Origin: Gigantopelta aegis
Taxonomy: Eukaryota; Mollusca; Gastropoda; Neomphalida; Peltospiridae
Direction of reading: 5' to 3'
DNA: 64,000 bases
NCBI RefSeq assembly: GCF_016097555.1
Contig: NC_054704.1
Span: 27,726,795-27,790,794 of the forward strand
This document shows, one piece after another, positions 1 to 13,397 of the stretch; positions within the stretch are counted from its first letter, which is position 1; every line of letters begins with the position of its first letter. The position numbers were made by a program, and so were the translations under genes. The notes below the pieces were generated by a model. The model was not told where the DNA came from. It did no database searches and worked only from the letters and a program-made list of their open reading frames with translations.

Positions 1-839
1 AACAGAAATCATATGTCATACTCGGGGTGATATTCAGTAGATATTCTGTTCGTGCTGGTGTGTCGCAAAGTTTATTCATTAGTTAGTCCATCGCGTTTAG
101 TTATTATTTAATCTGTCCGTCCGTCCATACGTCCGTACCTCGTTAACTCATTAACTCATTCATCCATACATATGAGTACGAAGACCCTCTAAGCGAATGT
201 GACTAACTGCTTTACGTCAATTCCACATTCCATTCTCTTTTATGCAGCTCTGCTGGTCTTGCGCTACCCTTTACAAATCTGCACTGTCAGGTATGCACCT
301 ATTTCTATCGCGTATCTGTCAACGGCATTTGCTAAACTAACAAAAACATAGATTGTCGACAGCGATTCGGTCACTTGCACAGTTACAACAAGACAATGAT
401 CATGGCTATGTCATTATCGACTTGGTCCTAACAACCTCTGTGTTGCCGTGCACATAATACAGACAAAAGTACTTTGAGATGATGGGAGTGTGTCACTTCC
501 AATGTAGTGAAATCTCAACAACTTCTGTACTGTATTATAATATTTTACACAACTTTGTCACGTAACTGCCATCGGTACCGCAGACCGACGGAGATCATTA
601 TTAAAGTAGTAGTGTGTCGCTTTGACTGCAGTAGAGAAAATATGTCAGGACGCGGTTAATGTTTGATGAATGGCTGGCGATCGAAGGTTTACCGACTCTT
701 CATTATTGTGGCAGGTACGCTAGGAAAACTAGTACAACAGGATCTCGTCGTATTATGTTCGACGACCTTTCATAAGAGGAGTTTGTGAGTCAAAACTTGA
801 AGCACAACAGTCAGACCACAACAGGTTTCTGTTTAACTT
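1..839. other. Upstream flank of THSD1, no gene seen
   Basis: No supported coding sequence or named repeat is visible. A short run of GTCC/GTCCA units lies at about 112-135. The stretch probably holds the promoter. Confidence 0.5.
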
Positions 840-847
840 TATATAAG
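840..847 (+). promoter_or_regulatory. Candidate TATA box of the THSD1 gene
   Basis: TATATAAG lies 315 bp upstream of the THSD1 start codon with no competing upstream coding signal. Transcription would start near 870, leaving about 290 nt of 5' UTR. Only the motif and its position support this. Confidence 0.25.
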
Positions 848-1161
848 GTCACGGAAGCCTGTTTGTAAGTGAAGTCGCGTGTGGACTTGGCTTTCTTGTT
901 GGAGGACTAAAAAAGCAGACGATATAAACAGACGATTCGAGCAGACGTGACTGACTAGCAGACGTGTGGCTGCGCGCGGAGTGCGAACGATCGTGCGACG
1001 AGTGGAGATGTGTCGTATAGCAAATAGTATGCCGTTCGTTCCTTCTTTGTAGGTAGCGCGTCGTTGGGGACGGCCAAGAGGTTGTTGGTGAATCGTGACG
1101 GGTTGCTGTTGCCGCATGTTGTTTCACATGAAGCTCGAGGTCGCGAGTTCGACACACGACG

Positions 1162-1246
1162 ATGCCAGAGTCCTCGACATGGATTGCTTACCTGTGTCGT
1201 CTGACCTTTCACCTTTTTCTCCTGTCGTCTGCTGTCAGTGCTGTGG
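1162..1246 (+). CDS. THSD1: THSD1 exon 1: signal peptide
   Basis: This exon encodes 28 residues plus one base. After the ATG come a few polar residues, then a hydrophobic core (LTFHLFLLSS) and a small-residue cleavage region (AVSAV). The donor is G|GTAAGT at 1247. The split codon joins exon 2 as Glu, so the mature protein probably starts near ENPCYNLC. Confidence 0.8.
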
Positions 1247-4200
1247 GTAAGTTGGCTTTGTGTCTTCCTTTCTTTGTTTATTATGACATGTCCTCGGGTC
1301 CCTTGTCAAGTAGAATTTTTATTAATTTGATGATCATCATTACATTAAAACTTCAAAGTAACTAAAATATTATACATATGAAAATATTTGGCGTTATAAT
1401 GCACGTTGGTTGTTAAAATTACGTTTGACAAAATAGAATTAAGTTTGCAATCTTAACAGGGTGTACCACACGGTGGGTGCAGTTAAGAGGCAGCTGTCAG
1501 AAATATACGGAAAGTGCAATTCTGGTTTAAAGGTGTTTTTAGATTGGGGCCACAATGGCATGTTACTGTGCCCTAGTTTCTTTTGTTAATACCACTAGTT
1601 ATTACAGTTTAGGTATGACCCTGTTTAACCCATCAATAGCTGCAATAACAGAACTAGAACACAGGTATAATAATATAATTCTTCTATTAACAAAATATAT
1701 AGTTTTTAAATCTTCACTATATTAAAGGCTGTTTAATTAATGTCAACGTACATCAAGTGATAAATGTTCAAATGGTACAAACTGAGTTTCAAAAAGAAAG
1801 TTTGTTTTGTTTAACGACACCACTAGAGCACATTGATTTATTAATCATCGGCTATTGGATGTCAAACATCTCGTAATTTTGACATATAGTCTTAGAGAGC
1901 AAACCCGCTACATTTTTCCATTAGTAGCAAATGATCTTTTATATCTACCATCCCACAGACAGGATAGCCCATATCACGGCCTTTGATATACTAGTCGTAG
2001 TACACTGACTGTAACGACAAATAGCCCAAATGGGCCCACCAACGGGGATCGATCCCAAACCGACGGCGCATCAAGCGAGTGCTTTACCACTGGGCTACTT
2101 CCCGCCTCCAACTGAGTTTCAAATGCATACATGTTACATAATAATTATATACATTAATGTAGTTGTTTTTATATTAAATTTGTACTTTAAACGTGGTCAG
2201 ATACAATAACAGAAATACGATATATTTCAATGTACACTTTTGTTAAGATCCCCAAAATATTAATGATCGTCACAGACAGTTTTCTAAAAAGATTCTATGG
2301 CAACCAGAATCTAACATATATCTTTTTTTCTTAGCCGCAAGGTCCAGGGGCAACTACTGTTTATTATGTTAGTTCTGTTTTTCTGATTTTTGTATGTGTG
2401 TTCAAATATAGAAATAATCACCTTTATTTATATTTTAAATATACATCAAAACATTTAGCCTCTGACAAAAGCGGTAATCTGTGTTTTTGTATCTGTCTCT
2501 TGGTCTGTCTGTCCGTTTCCCTAAACAGTACCTACCTTTCTCTCAAAATTTTAATCACATCTATTCATCAGAATCTATTATTTATAATGCTTTTAGTGTT
2601 TAATCTTTTTCATAATACACTAGCTAATTGAATTTAGGTTACTTATGCTTATATCAATTTCTTATACACATACAAGGGATTTAATAACTCAACAAAGAAC
2701 ACTTGTTATTTCTCCGACAAAATAACCAAAACCCCCACGAAACTGTAAAATTATTCCTTGTATTTTTATAGTGAATAAACGACAGTAATAAAAGAAGCGT
2801 TCACTTGTGTTAAAATGGTAAGTGTTGCGAATCGAATGATAAATAATTGACCAAACGTATCGTTTAGCAGTAAATGTTCTGAAGTCACGTGTCTGTAGCT
2901 TTGGAAACAACATAAATTATTATACAGTAAAAAGACATCAATTGTTTTGAGCAGTTTTGTGAGTGCTGGAGACGGAATGGGGATGGGGACGACGTATGAA
3001 ACGCGTGATGGTGAGGGAGAGTAGATAAAGCCGTCTGCTTTTCAAGTCTGATGACATTTGACCAATTCCAGAGTTTCATGCCAGGCAAATCTCGTGCAAT
3101 TCTGGCAACTTTTGGGGATGGTAGTGGTGGGTGTTGCTTAATACCAACCACTACCCACGAAGTGAATGCTCGTCGTTAATGTATGACGTGAAAAAATGTA
3201 AATAACTACAAAAACTAATTTTAATGAGCAATTATTGTTATTAAATTGGATTTGTATGGTACTTTATTGTAGACAAAATGAAAGGCTATTAAAAAACGTT
3301 CTAGTTTAAAAGTGAACAACCTTAAATATATACGTCTAACATTATCCCTTACTCCGTGCGATGTGCTTAAATAAACAGAACGGTTACTGTCAATAGCTTT
3401 GTAAAGAAACTGTTAAATAGCTAGTTTCTCTTTCCTGTGTCCATCACCCTGTGGAGCACTCTTTCAGAACGCTATATGTTTTTTGGTTTTATTTATTATT
3501 ATTTTTCTATTTTTATTGCTGGATGATTATGCATCAAGTGCAAGCCCGCGATATAACAGCTTTATCCTGTTCTTGATTTCATGCTGATGATTTCTAAAGC
3601 TTCCCAGCATGCTGTTGCATTATAGTAATTTGCGGTCTTTCATAACAAATATTGCTTTGAATCCCATTCAGATATAAGTTTTTAGCCAACCTTCCAAACA
3701 ATAAGAATTGTATATAACAACTTTACAATAAAGCTTTAGTCCCCAATTGATAATGGTATAATTTCGTTTCCATGCGGGTTTTTTTCCGTCGACAATTCAA
3801 ACACGCCATCCTAGACATACAACTCATCCACAAGGACTACCTAGCCAAGTAGATATAGGGTTGGTGTAGGAAAGGAGAAACCAGCCTTACGTTCAGCCAT
3901 CCATTTTTCGCTAACGTTTGCGAACTATTTTGACTTGTTCCCGAAGTGGTCATTCGGTTTAATGTAAAGCGCATAAACCAGTCTAGATGACGTTTTATTG
4001 CTTAGTCTGGCTGAAGTCAGTGTTGAGTTCAGCCAGACCAAACAGCAAAACGTTATGATTTAACGTTAAACAAAATGATCACATAGAGGGAAAACAGTCA
4101 AACAGTTTGCGAACGTTAGCGTCATTCGCTGTAGCTGAACACGTTTTTTTTTTATGTTGTTGTTGTTGTTTTGGGGTCGGGTTTTTTATTTTTTATATTT

Positions 4201-7200
4201 TTATTGTTGTTGTTGGGGGGGGGGGGTTCACTTCACGTCAACCCGAATTTCCGCATCGGGAACCAATTTAATCGATAGTGTTTGTTAGTGCTGAACGCAG
4301 GCGGTTCAGTTTCACTGGAACAATAATTAGTTGTGTCGCGAAGTCAGGTTTCTTCTTTGACACTGGACTTGTGCATTTTGTGATACCTAAATAAACTGGG
4401 GCGTCTCTCTATACATTGTTCGTATGACATTCAGATATGTTATGTGATTGGCTGCAGTTTTTAGACCCTGTCTGTCTCTCTGTCTCTCTGTCTCTTTGTC
4501 TGTCTGTCCGTCCATCTGTCCCACATATAGTTTTCCGGACGTTTTTTATTAGTTTTTTTAACAATGCCTCAAGATATTCAGCTGAAATTTAGTATGTGAC
4601 TTGATCATACACTGTAACAGATCAAGTTTATCTTTCATGGCGATTTACCCATTTTGCACAGAGTTATGGCACATTAAGATAGGAGATACAAAACTTTGGT
4701 GGGCCTGGTAGGGGACATGTATTGTTTTAGCTTGTTTAATTTAACTTTTGGGATGTGGTTATTAAAACAACGCCGCCCACAACACTCCCACGACATGCTG
4801 AGCTCAGAGACAACCCTAACGAACCAAAGTATCGTTGTGCTGGGTGTTGTTAAGTAAGCATTCCTTTCCTTTCCTTTATATGTATGAACAACCCACACCA
4901 TTCAGGTTACAACTTCAAAACCCAAGCTCTCAAAACTGCACGTATAATCTGTAATAAATTATGTGTTCCAATACTCAGGTCTTAACAGGTAACAATAAAT
5001 TTGTCAGCGAGATAAAATCTTTGAAATACGAACTGCTTTAATCATATGAGTATATATATATCCTCCAATCTACTCCACATGGTATTATCTGATGTCGTTT
5101 GATGTGTGACTTGCAAACGAAACCACGGTTCTCACAGAGGTACTAATGGACTAAAGCCATTGACATGGTTTTCGTTTTTCATTGATTACCTTAAAGTAGA
5201 TTTACGGAAACATGTTTAATACTGAAATATATTGATAATCCATTCTTATTTTGTAACGTACGGTTTGTTTTTAGCAGTTCTTTGTGAGTTCTGCTGAACT
5301 GTACAATGTGTAGATCACATAACAGTTTTTATATACACTGTATATGCTTATCATATTAAATATTTCGGTTTTTTGTTGTTGTTTTGCTCTGTTTTGTTTG
5401 GGTGTTTTTGTTGTTAAATATTTTGTGGGTTTTTGTTTTGTTTTTATTTATTTCTCTTTTTTTATTTATGTATTTTTTTTTTTTTTTGTATACATATAAG
5501 GGATGGTTTCTCAAAGAACGGAATCATATTTTAAAAAGAAAATTGGTGTTGTTAAATATAAACCTTGATGGACGAGCGTTTCTCTGGGATCTGGAAAACA
5601 ATATATAGCGGAAAAATCGTCTTAGAAAAATATTACTATTTTACTCAATGCTTCAGTTATATATATATATATTGGCATTGCTGTATATTGCTTTCACTGA
5701 ACAGTATAAATTTTGTATTAGTCGTTTTGTGATATTTGAATTTCATAGAAATCCCCCTAACTGTAAGGCACTTCTAGGAACATATGGAATAATTTTGGAA
5801 ACTATTTCACGTCCCAGCCAGTGCACCACGACTGGTATATCAAAGGCCGTGGCATGTGCTCAGCCTGTGGGATGTTCCATATAAAATATCCCTTGTTAAT
5901 GGAAAAATGTATGACTATAATATTTCAGAATTACAAAATATTTCACATTCAATATCCGATGATTAATAAATCAATTTTCTCTAGTGGTGTCGTAAAACAA
6001 AACAAAACATTTAGGAAAATCCACAATTTTCACAATAACCCACAGTTTGGAACCTTGACAAAGCATGCGGTGTTTTTGAAACTATACTAGTATTGTTATT
6101 TCTGTACTGCGGTAGGAGAGAGATTAATATATTAGCAAGCGACATTACCACTTTAAATTCTAATTACTGTCGCTCACATTCACTGACAACTCGTACTTCT
6201 GTTATGAGAATACGTTATTCTAAACATTTTGATAAATGTTCACATATATATGACAGCTAGTATAATACATATTCTGTATGCCCAGCTGTGGAGTGTAATA
6301 CGGTCATGTGCACGTGTAACTACTGTGTCAAGACTGTCATATGTAACCTTGCATGTGGTAACATCACCAAGCACGCTGTAACCTTGTAGCAGTAAGCGTG
6401 AACGGGAAAAGAATGTGTGTGTAATGCCATCACGGCACATTGTTAAAAATCATTGGCTATTACGTGTCAAATAAATGGTGATAGTCATGCATAGTTTGAA
6501 ATAAAAACAAAATCCACACTGCTTCAATAATCTCTACTTCAAAGGCAGATTCCAGCTTTGTTTTAAAAGGAATGTATCTTTTCTGTTTACGTACACAACA
6601 CGAATTTAAAGCATTCAGTATCACATTCAGTATGTGATATGACCTCATATAACCCCTGTCCACAGTATTATTAGTAATGAAGAATACCTTTGAACCATTA
6701 CATGGATTGGTCCGTCTGTTATAAACTGCAACATATAATTTATACCCGATGACAACACATAAGACGGAACATGCCCCGGCTGTTGGTATACCAGAGATGG
6801 CATAGTTGCTGGTATCGTTTCCATCTGATCACTATAAACCAAGTGTCGCAATTACTGTTACATTAGTACTGGCGTAACCAGCTGAGCAAATCATTACCCA
6901 ATTCTTTGGAGTTAGAGGTGCGTGTGCTTAATACCGTAACATTTAGATCGCTTCTTGCCAAAACAAGAGTCTGTAACGCTATTGTAAAATAATTATTTTA
7001 TATGACATCTAGTAACAGCTGCTGGTGCTGCTGATGTTGTTGCTGCTGATGTTGCTGGTGCTGCTGCTGCTGCTGTTGCTTAAACAATAAACCAAGTTGT
7101 CTTTACTTGATATATCTGACGTCGATCACTAGATTCTACGTTAATGCACTGTAATGAACTGAATTAGTCGAGAGTATAATACTTACTAAGAGGCTTGGGC

Positions 7201-9529
7201 ATATTAGTCGTTGAATAATATTTTTTATGTCACAATGACTCTATCACGTTATGTATTTTGGTGACTTTTTAAGTGTTGTTTTATTTAGTTTTCGTCGCGT
7301 TGTCCATGGTTTAATGGCGTTACAGTAGAAAAGCAGTGTCGCGGATACACACATTAAACACACAAACATGAGCTGTTACGGCTTGAGGTGTCAGTGAGAT
7401 TAACTGATGTTATACAGTTTATCATGTAAGAGTTCTCATAGTGCCTGATTTTAGTGTGTGTGTGTGTATGTGTGTGTGTGTGTGTGCGTGTGCGTGTCTG
7501 TGTGTGTGTGTGTGTGTGTTTCTATGTTATATTTTTGTTTTGCTTTTTGTTGGGGTTTTTTTTTTTTGGGGGGGGGGGGGGGGAGGGCTGTGGGTTGTTT
7601 GTTGTTGTTGTTGCTTTGTTTCTGTTTGAGTTTGATGCTGGACGTGGTGGTAGCGCTTGTGTTAGTTTTCTGTCTTATGTTTTGAGAACGATGATGGAAT
7701 GTTGTTGGGAGGTTGGTACAGTGTTGCATGTGTGTCGTCGTTACCGTAGTTGGTGTTTTGAGAACGGTGATGGAATGTTGTTGGGAGGTTGGTACAGTGT
7801 TGCATGTGTGTCGTCGTTACCGTATTTGGTGTTTTGAGAACGGTGATGGAATGTTGTTGGGAGGTTGGTACAGTGTTGCATGTGTGTCGTCGTTACCGTA
7901 GTTGGTGTTTATTTGTTTTACTAGTGGAGATGCAGTTGCGTTGGTGACTTTTGTGTGATTTTTCTATTGTCGATAGGGGATGTTTAACTAATAGTCTTAC
8001 ACCATTGATACCTTCGTAGCAACTATTAACCAATATTTCCATTTAATATGCGTGTTAATAGTTTTCCAAATACTGTAACTTTAAACAATTTATTTTTTAA
8101 TTATATACATGTGTATTGTAAATTTCCTTAATGCATATCAGACAACGGCCTTGACTAACAGAGTTATATCCTGCATATCTCTAAATCTCTTCTGTGAGTA
8201 ATATTTACAATGTCGCGCTTGGAGACCGTTAGATATTGCTTGGTCTTAATTTGTCACATCCCTTGATACATTGCGGTGTCTTGTTTCGGAAGCCAGGGAA
8301 AGGTATTCGTCTTTGTTAATACACCTTTTCTTTGGCCTGAATAGTCGCACATATCCTGTCTACACACTGATACCCCGTGTGTAATTCAGTGGCATACAAA
8401 GCTTTTTAACGCAGCTTGAATTCATGAAACGTAATACGAAATTGTTATTGACACTGATTATGGAATTTAACCTTATCATCAAAAAAGCTTTAAAAGTCCT
8501 TTTAACAAAGTTGTGTGCTGTCCCCGGGAATTAAATAGCTGTTACATAACAAACAAGGGTGTACCAGGGTGTTTTCCTTTTTGGCCTACGGGGACGTTTG
8601 TGATGGTTCACTGGTTATAGTGGCAAACCATGTCCCTTGAAGCCAAATGATCTGTTTTGATGTCGTACAGTATTAGCTGGGATATGCTATAAGTCATACA
8701 TAATAGTATTATATTATTTGTTTTTCAAAATCCTAACGATATTACTTAATATGTATTCATTACGTAGGGGTGTAATAATAATATGTACTGTACATGCAGT
8801 AGTTGCTATTTGCTCGTGTATCATGTATGTGATCTGAGTTCAAATAAAGTTTGATTTTGTTTATTCTGTTTGAATGAAAGGATAGAACTCCATGTATATT
8901 TACACACTAGGGATTAAAAAGTCCAATTAAATCGCCGATAGTAGTAAATTATTACAATTTAGTTTCAAAATATGTTTTTGAAGTGTTCACTGGTTAAGTT
9001 CATTAAAGTTAATAGAATTCTGACCCGAAGAAAAGTAAAATACAAATATTGGCCTGGCATGTGTGCAAATGAAACAGAGAGAGGCTATAGAAACAGCAGA
9101 CGAAATAATCATAGATAATATATCTGTTGCAATATTGGTGAAATTCCCGTAGGCGAAAGAAGAAATAATCGTTTTCTTTAATTGCATATGGTGTGAGAGT
9201 GCATTTGAACATGGGATTATTCTCGTATCTAACTTACGTTAGTACAAGCCACATATAAGGTACTGTTCAAGCAAGATAATGATATATTTTCTATGTGTGA
9301 AAGCAAAGTCGGCCCAAGGCTACTGTGATCAGAGCAGATCTTACTGCCCCGAGTCCCGATGCCTACGTCTTACGATTTGATATTTTCCAGCAATTATGTC
9401 CTTACCCTGACTCTATTGTAGATGATCATATTATCAATTCAAAGTATAATTTACGAAGCACTTATCCTGGAGTATGCGAGTCTATCTGTCTGCCTTGTCT
9501 CTCTGTCTCTGTCTATGTATGTATCTCTG

Positions 9530-9589
<60 letters not shown>

Positions 9590-10136
9590 TTCTAAATTTC
9601 TGTGTATTTTAAACAGACGGTTTCAGTTAATATGTGCATGGTGCCATTATTGTTTTGAAAATAGGTTAATTCTTGAGTATTGGTAGTTATTTTAATACTT
9701 TATCTTGTGCAGAGATACCAATTTATACACTGAATGCATTTTTGATATTAATACTTTGTTTCAACAATTTTTGGAATATCATTTTTGACTATAATAACGG
9801 TTTTCTCCTTTTGAGTCACGAAATACAATCCTCATTCTAACAGATGTCGTCAACTTGCATATTAAAATATTTTCTTGTGAATGAAAGCAATGCCGGTCGG
9901 TTTAAGCCTGCGTGACATGTTGTGATGCAACACCTGATGGGTTTCAATAAGAATGCTGAAAATGTTTCTGCTCTATGAATGATTTAATAAGACCGCGACC
10001 CAGATGGACTCGGGCGACGCAAGTCCAAGATGTTGCTGCCAGATGTTCCAGTAAAGTCATGAATTATGACATGAAGTCAATACCAATCAATCCCAATGGA
10101 CACTGTTCACAAATGTTATTATTAATAACCCACTAT

Positions 10137-10215
<79 letters not shown>

Positions 10216-13200
10216 CACGTGGACTGTAACGAAGCATGGGAGGAGGCAACTACCATAACACGGAAAGAAATATGGCACGATTTTTAAAAAGTTTTGTCTT
10301 TCATTGCAAAAGCATGTAGTAGTGCGTAAGAACACTAGTGTAAGCAATGTGATTTTGAGCTTCAAATCCCATTGCGTGACAAACTGTGATACTATAATGA
10401 GATGGTTTTCGACAAGAATGCTAAAAATGCATCTGCTCTATGAATGATTTAATAAGACCAGGAGCCAGATGGTCACGGAGAACGCCAGTGCAAGATGTTG
10501 CACCACACAGACGAACAACAACCCGTGAAGTCAACACCATCCAATCCCATCGGATACAGTTAACAAACTTCAATACTAATGTAATAGTAACACTAATCGT
10601 TGCCATTTGTACGCACCCTTTGATCCATGGCTAACGTATTTTCTCATGGGGTACTGGGTGAGGGGAATATTATAACACCGAGAATGATTTACAAATGGAC
10701 TACATTGTACTTGAGCCAGACGCTCCAGTGCATTGTCACTATTAGGAGGTATAGTTGTAACAATGGAGATTTAATGTATGTCATGATGGACTAAAAATAG
10801 CCTTGAAGGTTTGGCACTGGTCCTGTTGTAATCGTTTTATCTCTGTCCGTATGTTTATTGAAAATCAAATCTACAAAATCGTTATTGTTTTCATATAACT
10901 GTTTTATATGTGTGTCACCATTGTTCTGTTTGTGATTCTAGAGTACTCCAGTGATTGTATTTTTGATAGAGAGAAGCCGCTTATAATTTAGTTAACTGTT
11001 CAAGTTAAACACTAAAGTCTATTTGGATAACGCTGTGACATATTTACAAACTCATTACAGATATATATCTCCTTCCCCCGTACCTTCATTGCCACGTTGC
11101 GCGATAACAAGGCTTTACAAAGAGTTCATGTAATTTGTATGGTTTTGAGATCCTACACTACAAAATTACAGCCTAGTTTCCTCTTCTATAAGTTTTATAA
11201 GCAGGTGCTGTAATAATAGGAATAGTCTACATGGCGTGGATGTTGACCACACAAAACAATCCACAGACAGCGGACAATCTGTCAAAGATAATGTTTGGTC
11301 TGTTCTGTGATATAAGCGTGTCGGTGAATTTTAGTGGTGATGGTGCTGCTGTTGCTACTGCTGCTGCTGTTGGTTGGTTGTGGTGGTGATGGTGTTGGTG
11401 ATGATGATGATGACAATGATGATCACGATTACGGTTGTGGTGATTATGATGGTGATGGTGTTGATGATGATGATGATGATGATGATGATTACCCTAAATA
11501 CCATCGGCATTGTATTATGTTAACTAGTTCCTTGTAGTACAATATTTTGCAAGATTGACGCGATTTTGAAAATTATAAGCGGCTTCTCTCTACCTCAAAA
11601 AAACAAGCACTGGAGTACTCCAGAATCACAGACAGAACAATGATGACACACATATAAAAGGTTATATGAAAATATATGATTATGAGTTTTTCCGTGCGCT
11701 CTCACATATTTCTTGAAAGTTCTTTATTACTTAATCTCATACATATATCATTTTGAACATCAAGTCATTTCTCGTTAGTCGTGATAATGCATGACTAAAG
11801 GCGACGCCACACGATACGAGTATGTCATACAGGAGTAGCATCGACAATAACCGAGTACATAGCAACCGATGAAACCGTAATGTTTGTCTTGTCAATCGAC
11901 AATTCTCGTGGCTACTCTCATTCGAGACACTCTATCGTATGACGTCACCTTAACAGAACAATGATGAAACAAATAATTTGACCACGATCCTCAGCTTCGT
12001 ACCCTGTTATTTCTCGCTCCAGCCAGTGCACCACGACTGGTACATCAAAGGCCTTGGTATGTGCTATCCTGTATATGGGATGGTGTATATAAAAGTGGCG
12101 ACAGCAGGTTTCCTCCCTCAATATATGTGTGGTCCATAACCATATGTCCGACTACATATGACCGTAAATAAAATGTGTTGAGTGCGTCGTTAAATAAAAC
12201 ATTTCCTTCCCATCGAAGGTTGTTCTTTAGCTGCTGCTGAATTAAAGAACACTCGTATAATGTACAGGAGATTGCTGGGTCGATTCCTGGTAGTAGACAG
12301 CTCGTTGTGTCTTCATTTTAACTAGTGTTCCATAATTTATTAGTTAAATGTCGTGTTTTGTTGTGTGAAAATGCATGTTGCTAAAAATGGGTGGAATAGG
12401 TTTGTTTTTCTGTCATATTTGAAACTTTATTTCCGCTGATTAAACAAAGTGCGGATGAAAAAGCTTTTCTTGACGTTCTGTTTTTAGATTTTGGATATGT
12501 TAATGACACATTTGTCAATAACAACATAAGTTGAATGTTTATGTTGGGTAATGTCTTTATCTTAAAAGTGAAATAATCGAACCAGTTCTATCAGAACACA
12601 TAACTCTGTCTGGTTTTAAAAACAGTTACCTGCAGGCACTGAATGTTGATCTGTCACAAACATATTAAACAAAAACAGTCAATGTTTGAACAGAAATAGA
12701 ATTTTACTTCTATTCATCTTTTTTCTACTATTTTTTTTATAGACAATTGTTTAGAAAAAATCAATAAAAAAGGCATTACATGTCTGTGTGTTTGAGAAAC
12801 AAAGCAAGCAACTGCGAACTGAAGATACTGTATCGAGATTTATAGGTTCGGATTCGTCAGCTTGTTACCGCCTCCCTGTCTTTAATACACGAAAAGAAGT
12901 AATTTCCCTATCGATTGCAAGTACGAGGCTCAAATGCAGGAACTCCGATCGATGTACAAGGGAAGGTAAGGTAATGACAAAGGCTTCACTTTCACGACAT
13001 GACTAAGTGACATTTGGGAGACAAGATTTGGGGGAGTGTCAAATCAGGGATGGTTTCAAATGTGCATGTTAGTGATAGCGAGAATAAACGCTGCCTGTTT
13101 TATTAGATGCTTTTTATTTAAAGGACATAAATGAAACAAACTGGAAAAATGGAAACAAAATTCGCGAAGAGGCGGCATTTGTAAAAGCAATCGAAACTAC

Positions 13201-13350
13201 GGAATCGGTATTGCATTTGGAATTGTATATGTTTCAGTTCTGTGCCAAATGGACATAATAGCTGATCTGAAATGTTTAATTTTACATTAGATTTTTTAGG
13301 TTTATTACGAAGGTTTATAGAATATATATATAAACACGGACGGAAATAAG

Positions 13351-13397
<47 letters not shown>

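Noticed and set aside
7441-7901. Open frames up to 127 codons
   Set aside because: They run through TG, T and G tracts and a 76-bp minisatellite; openness comes from the repeat.
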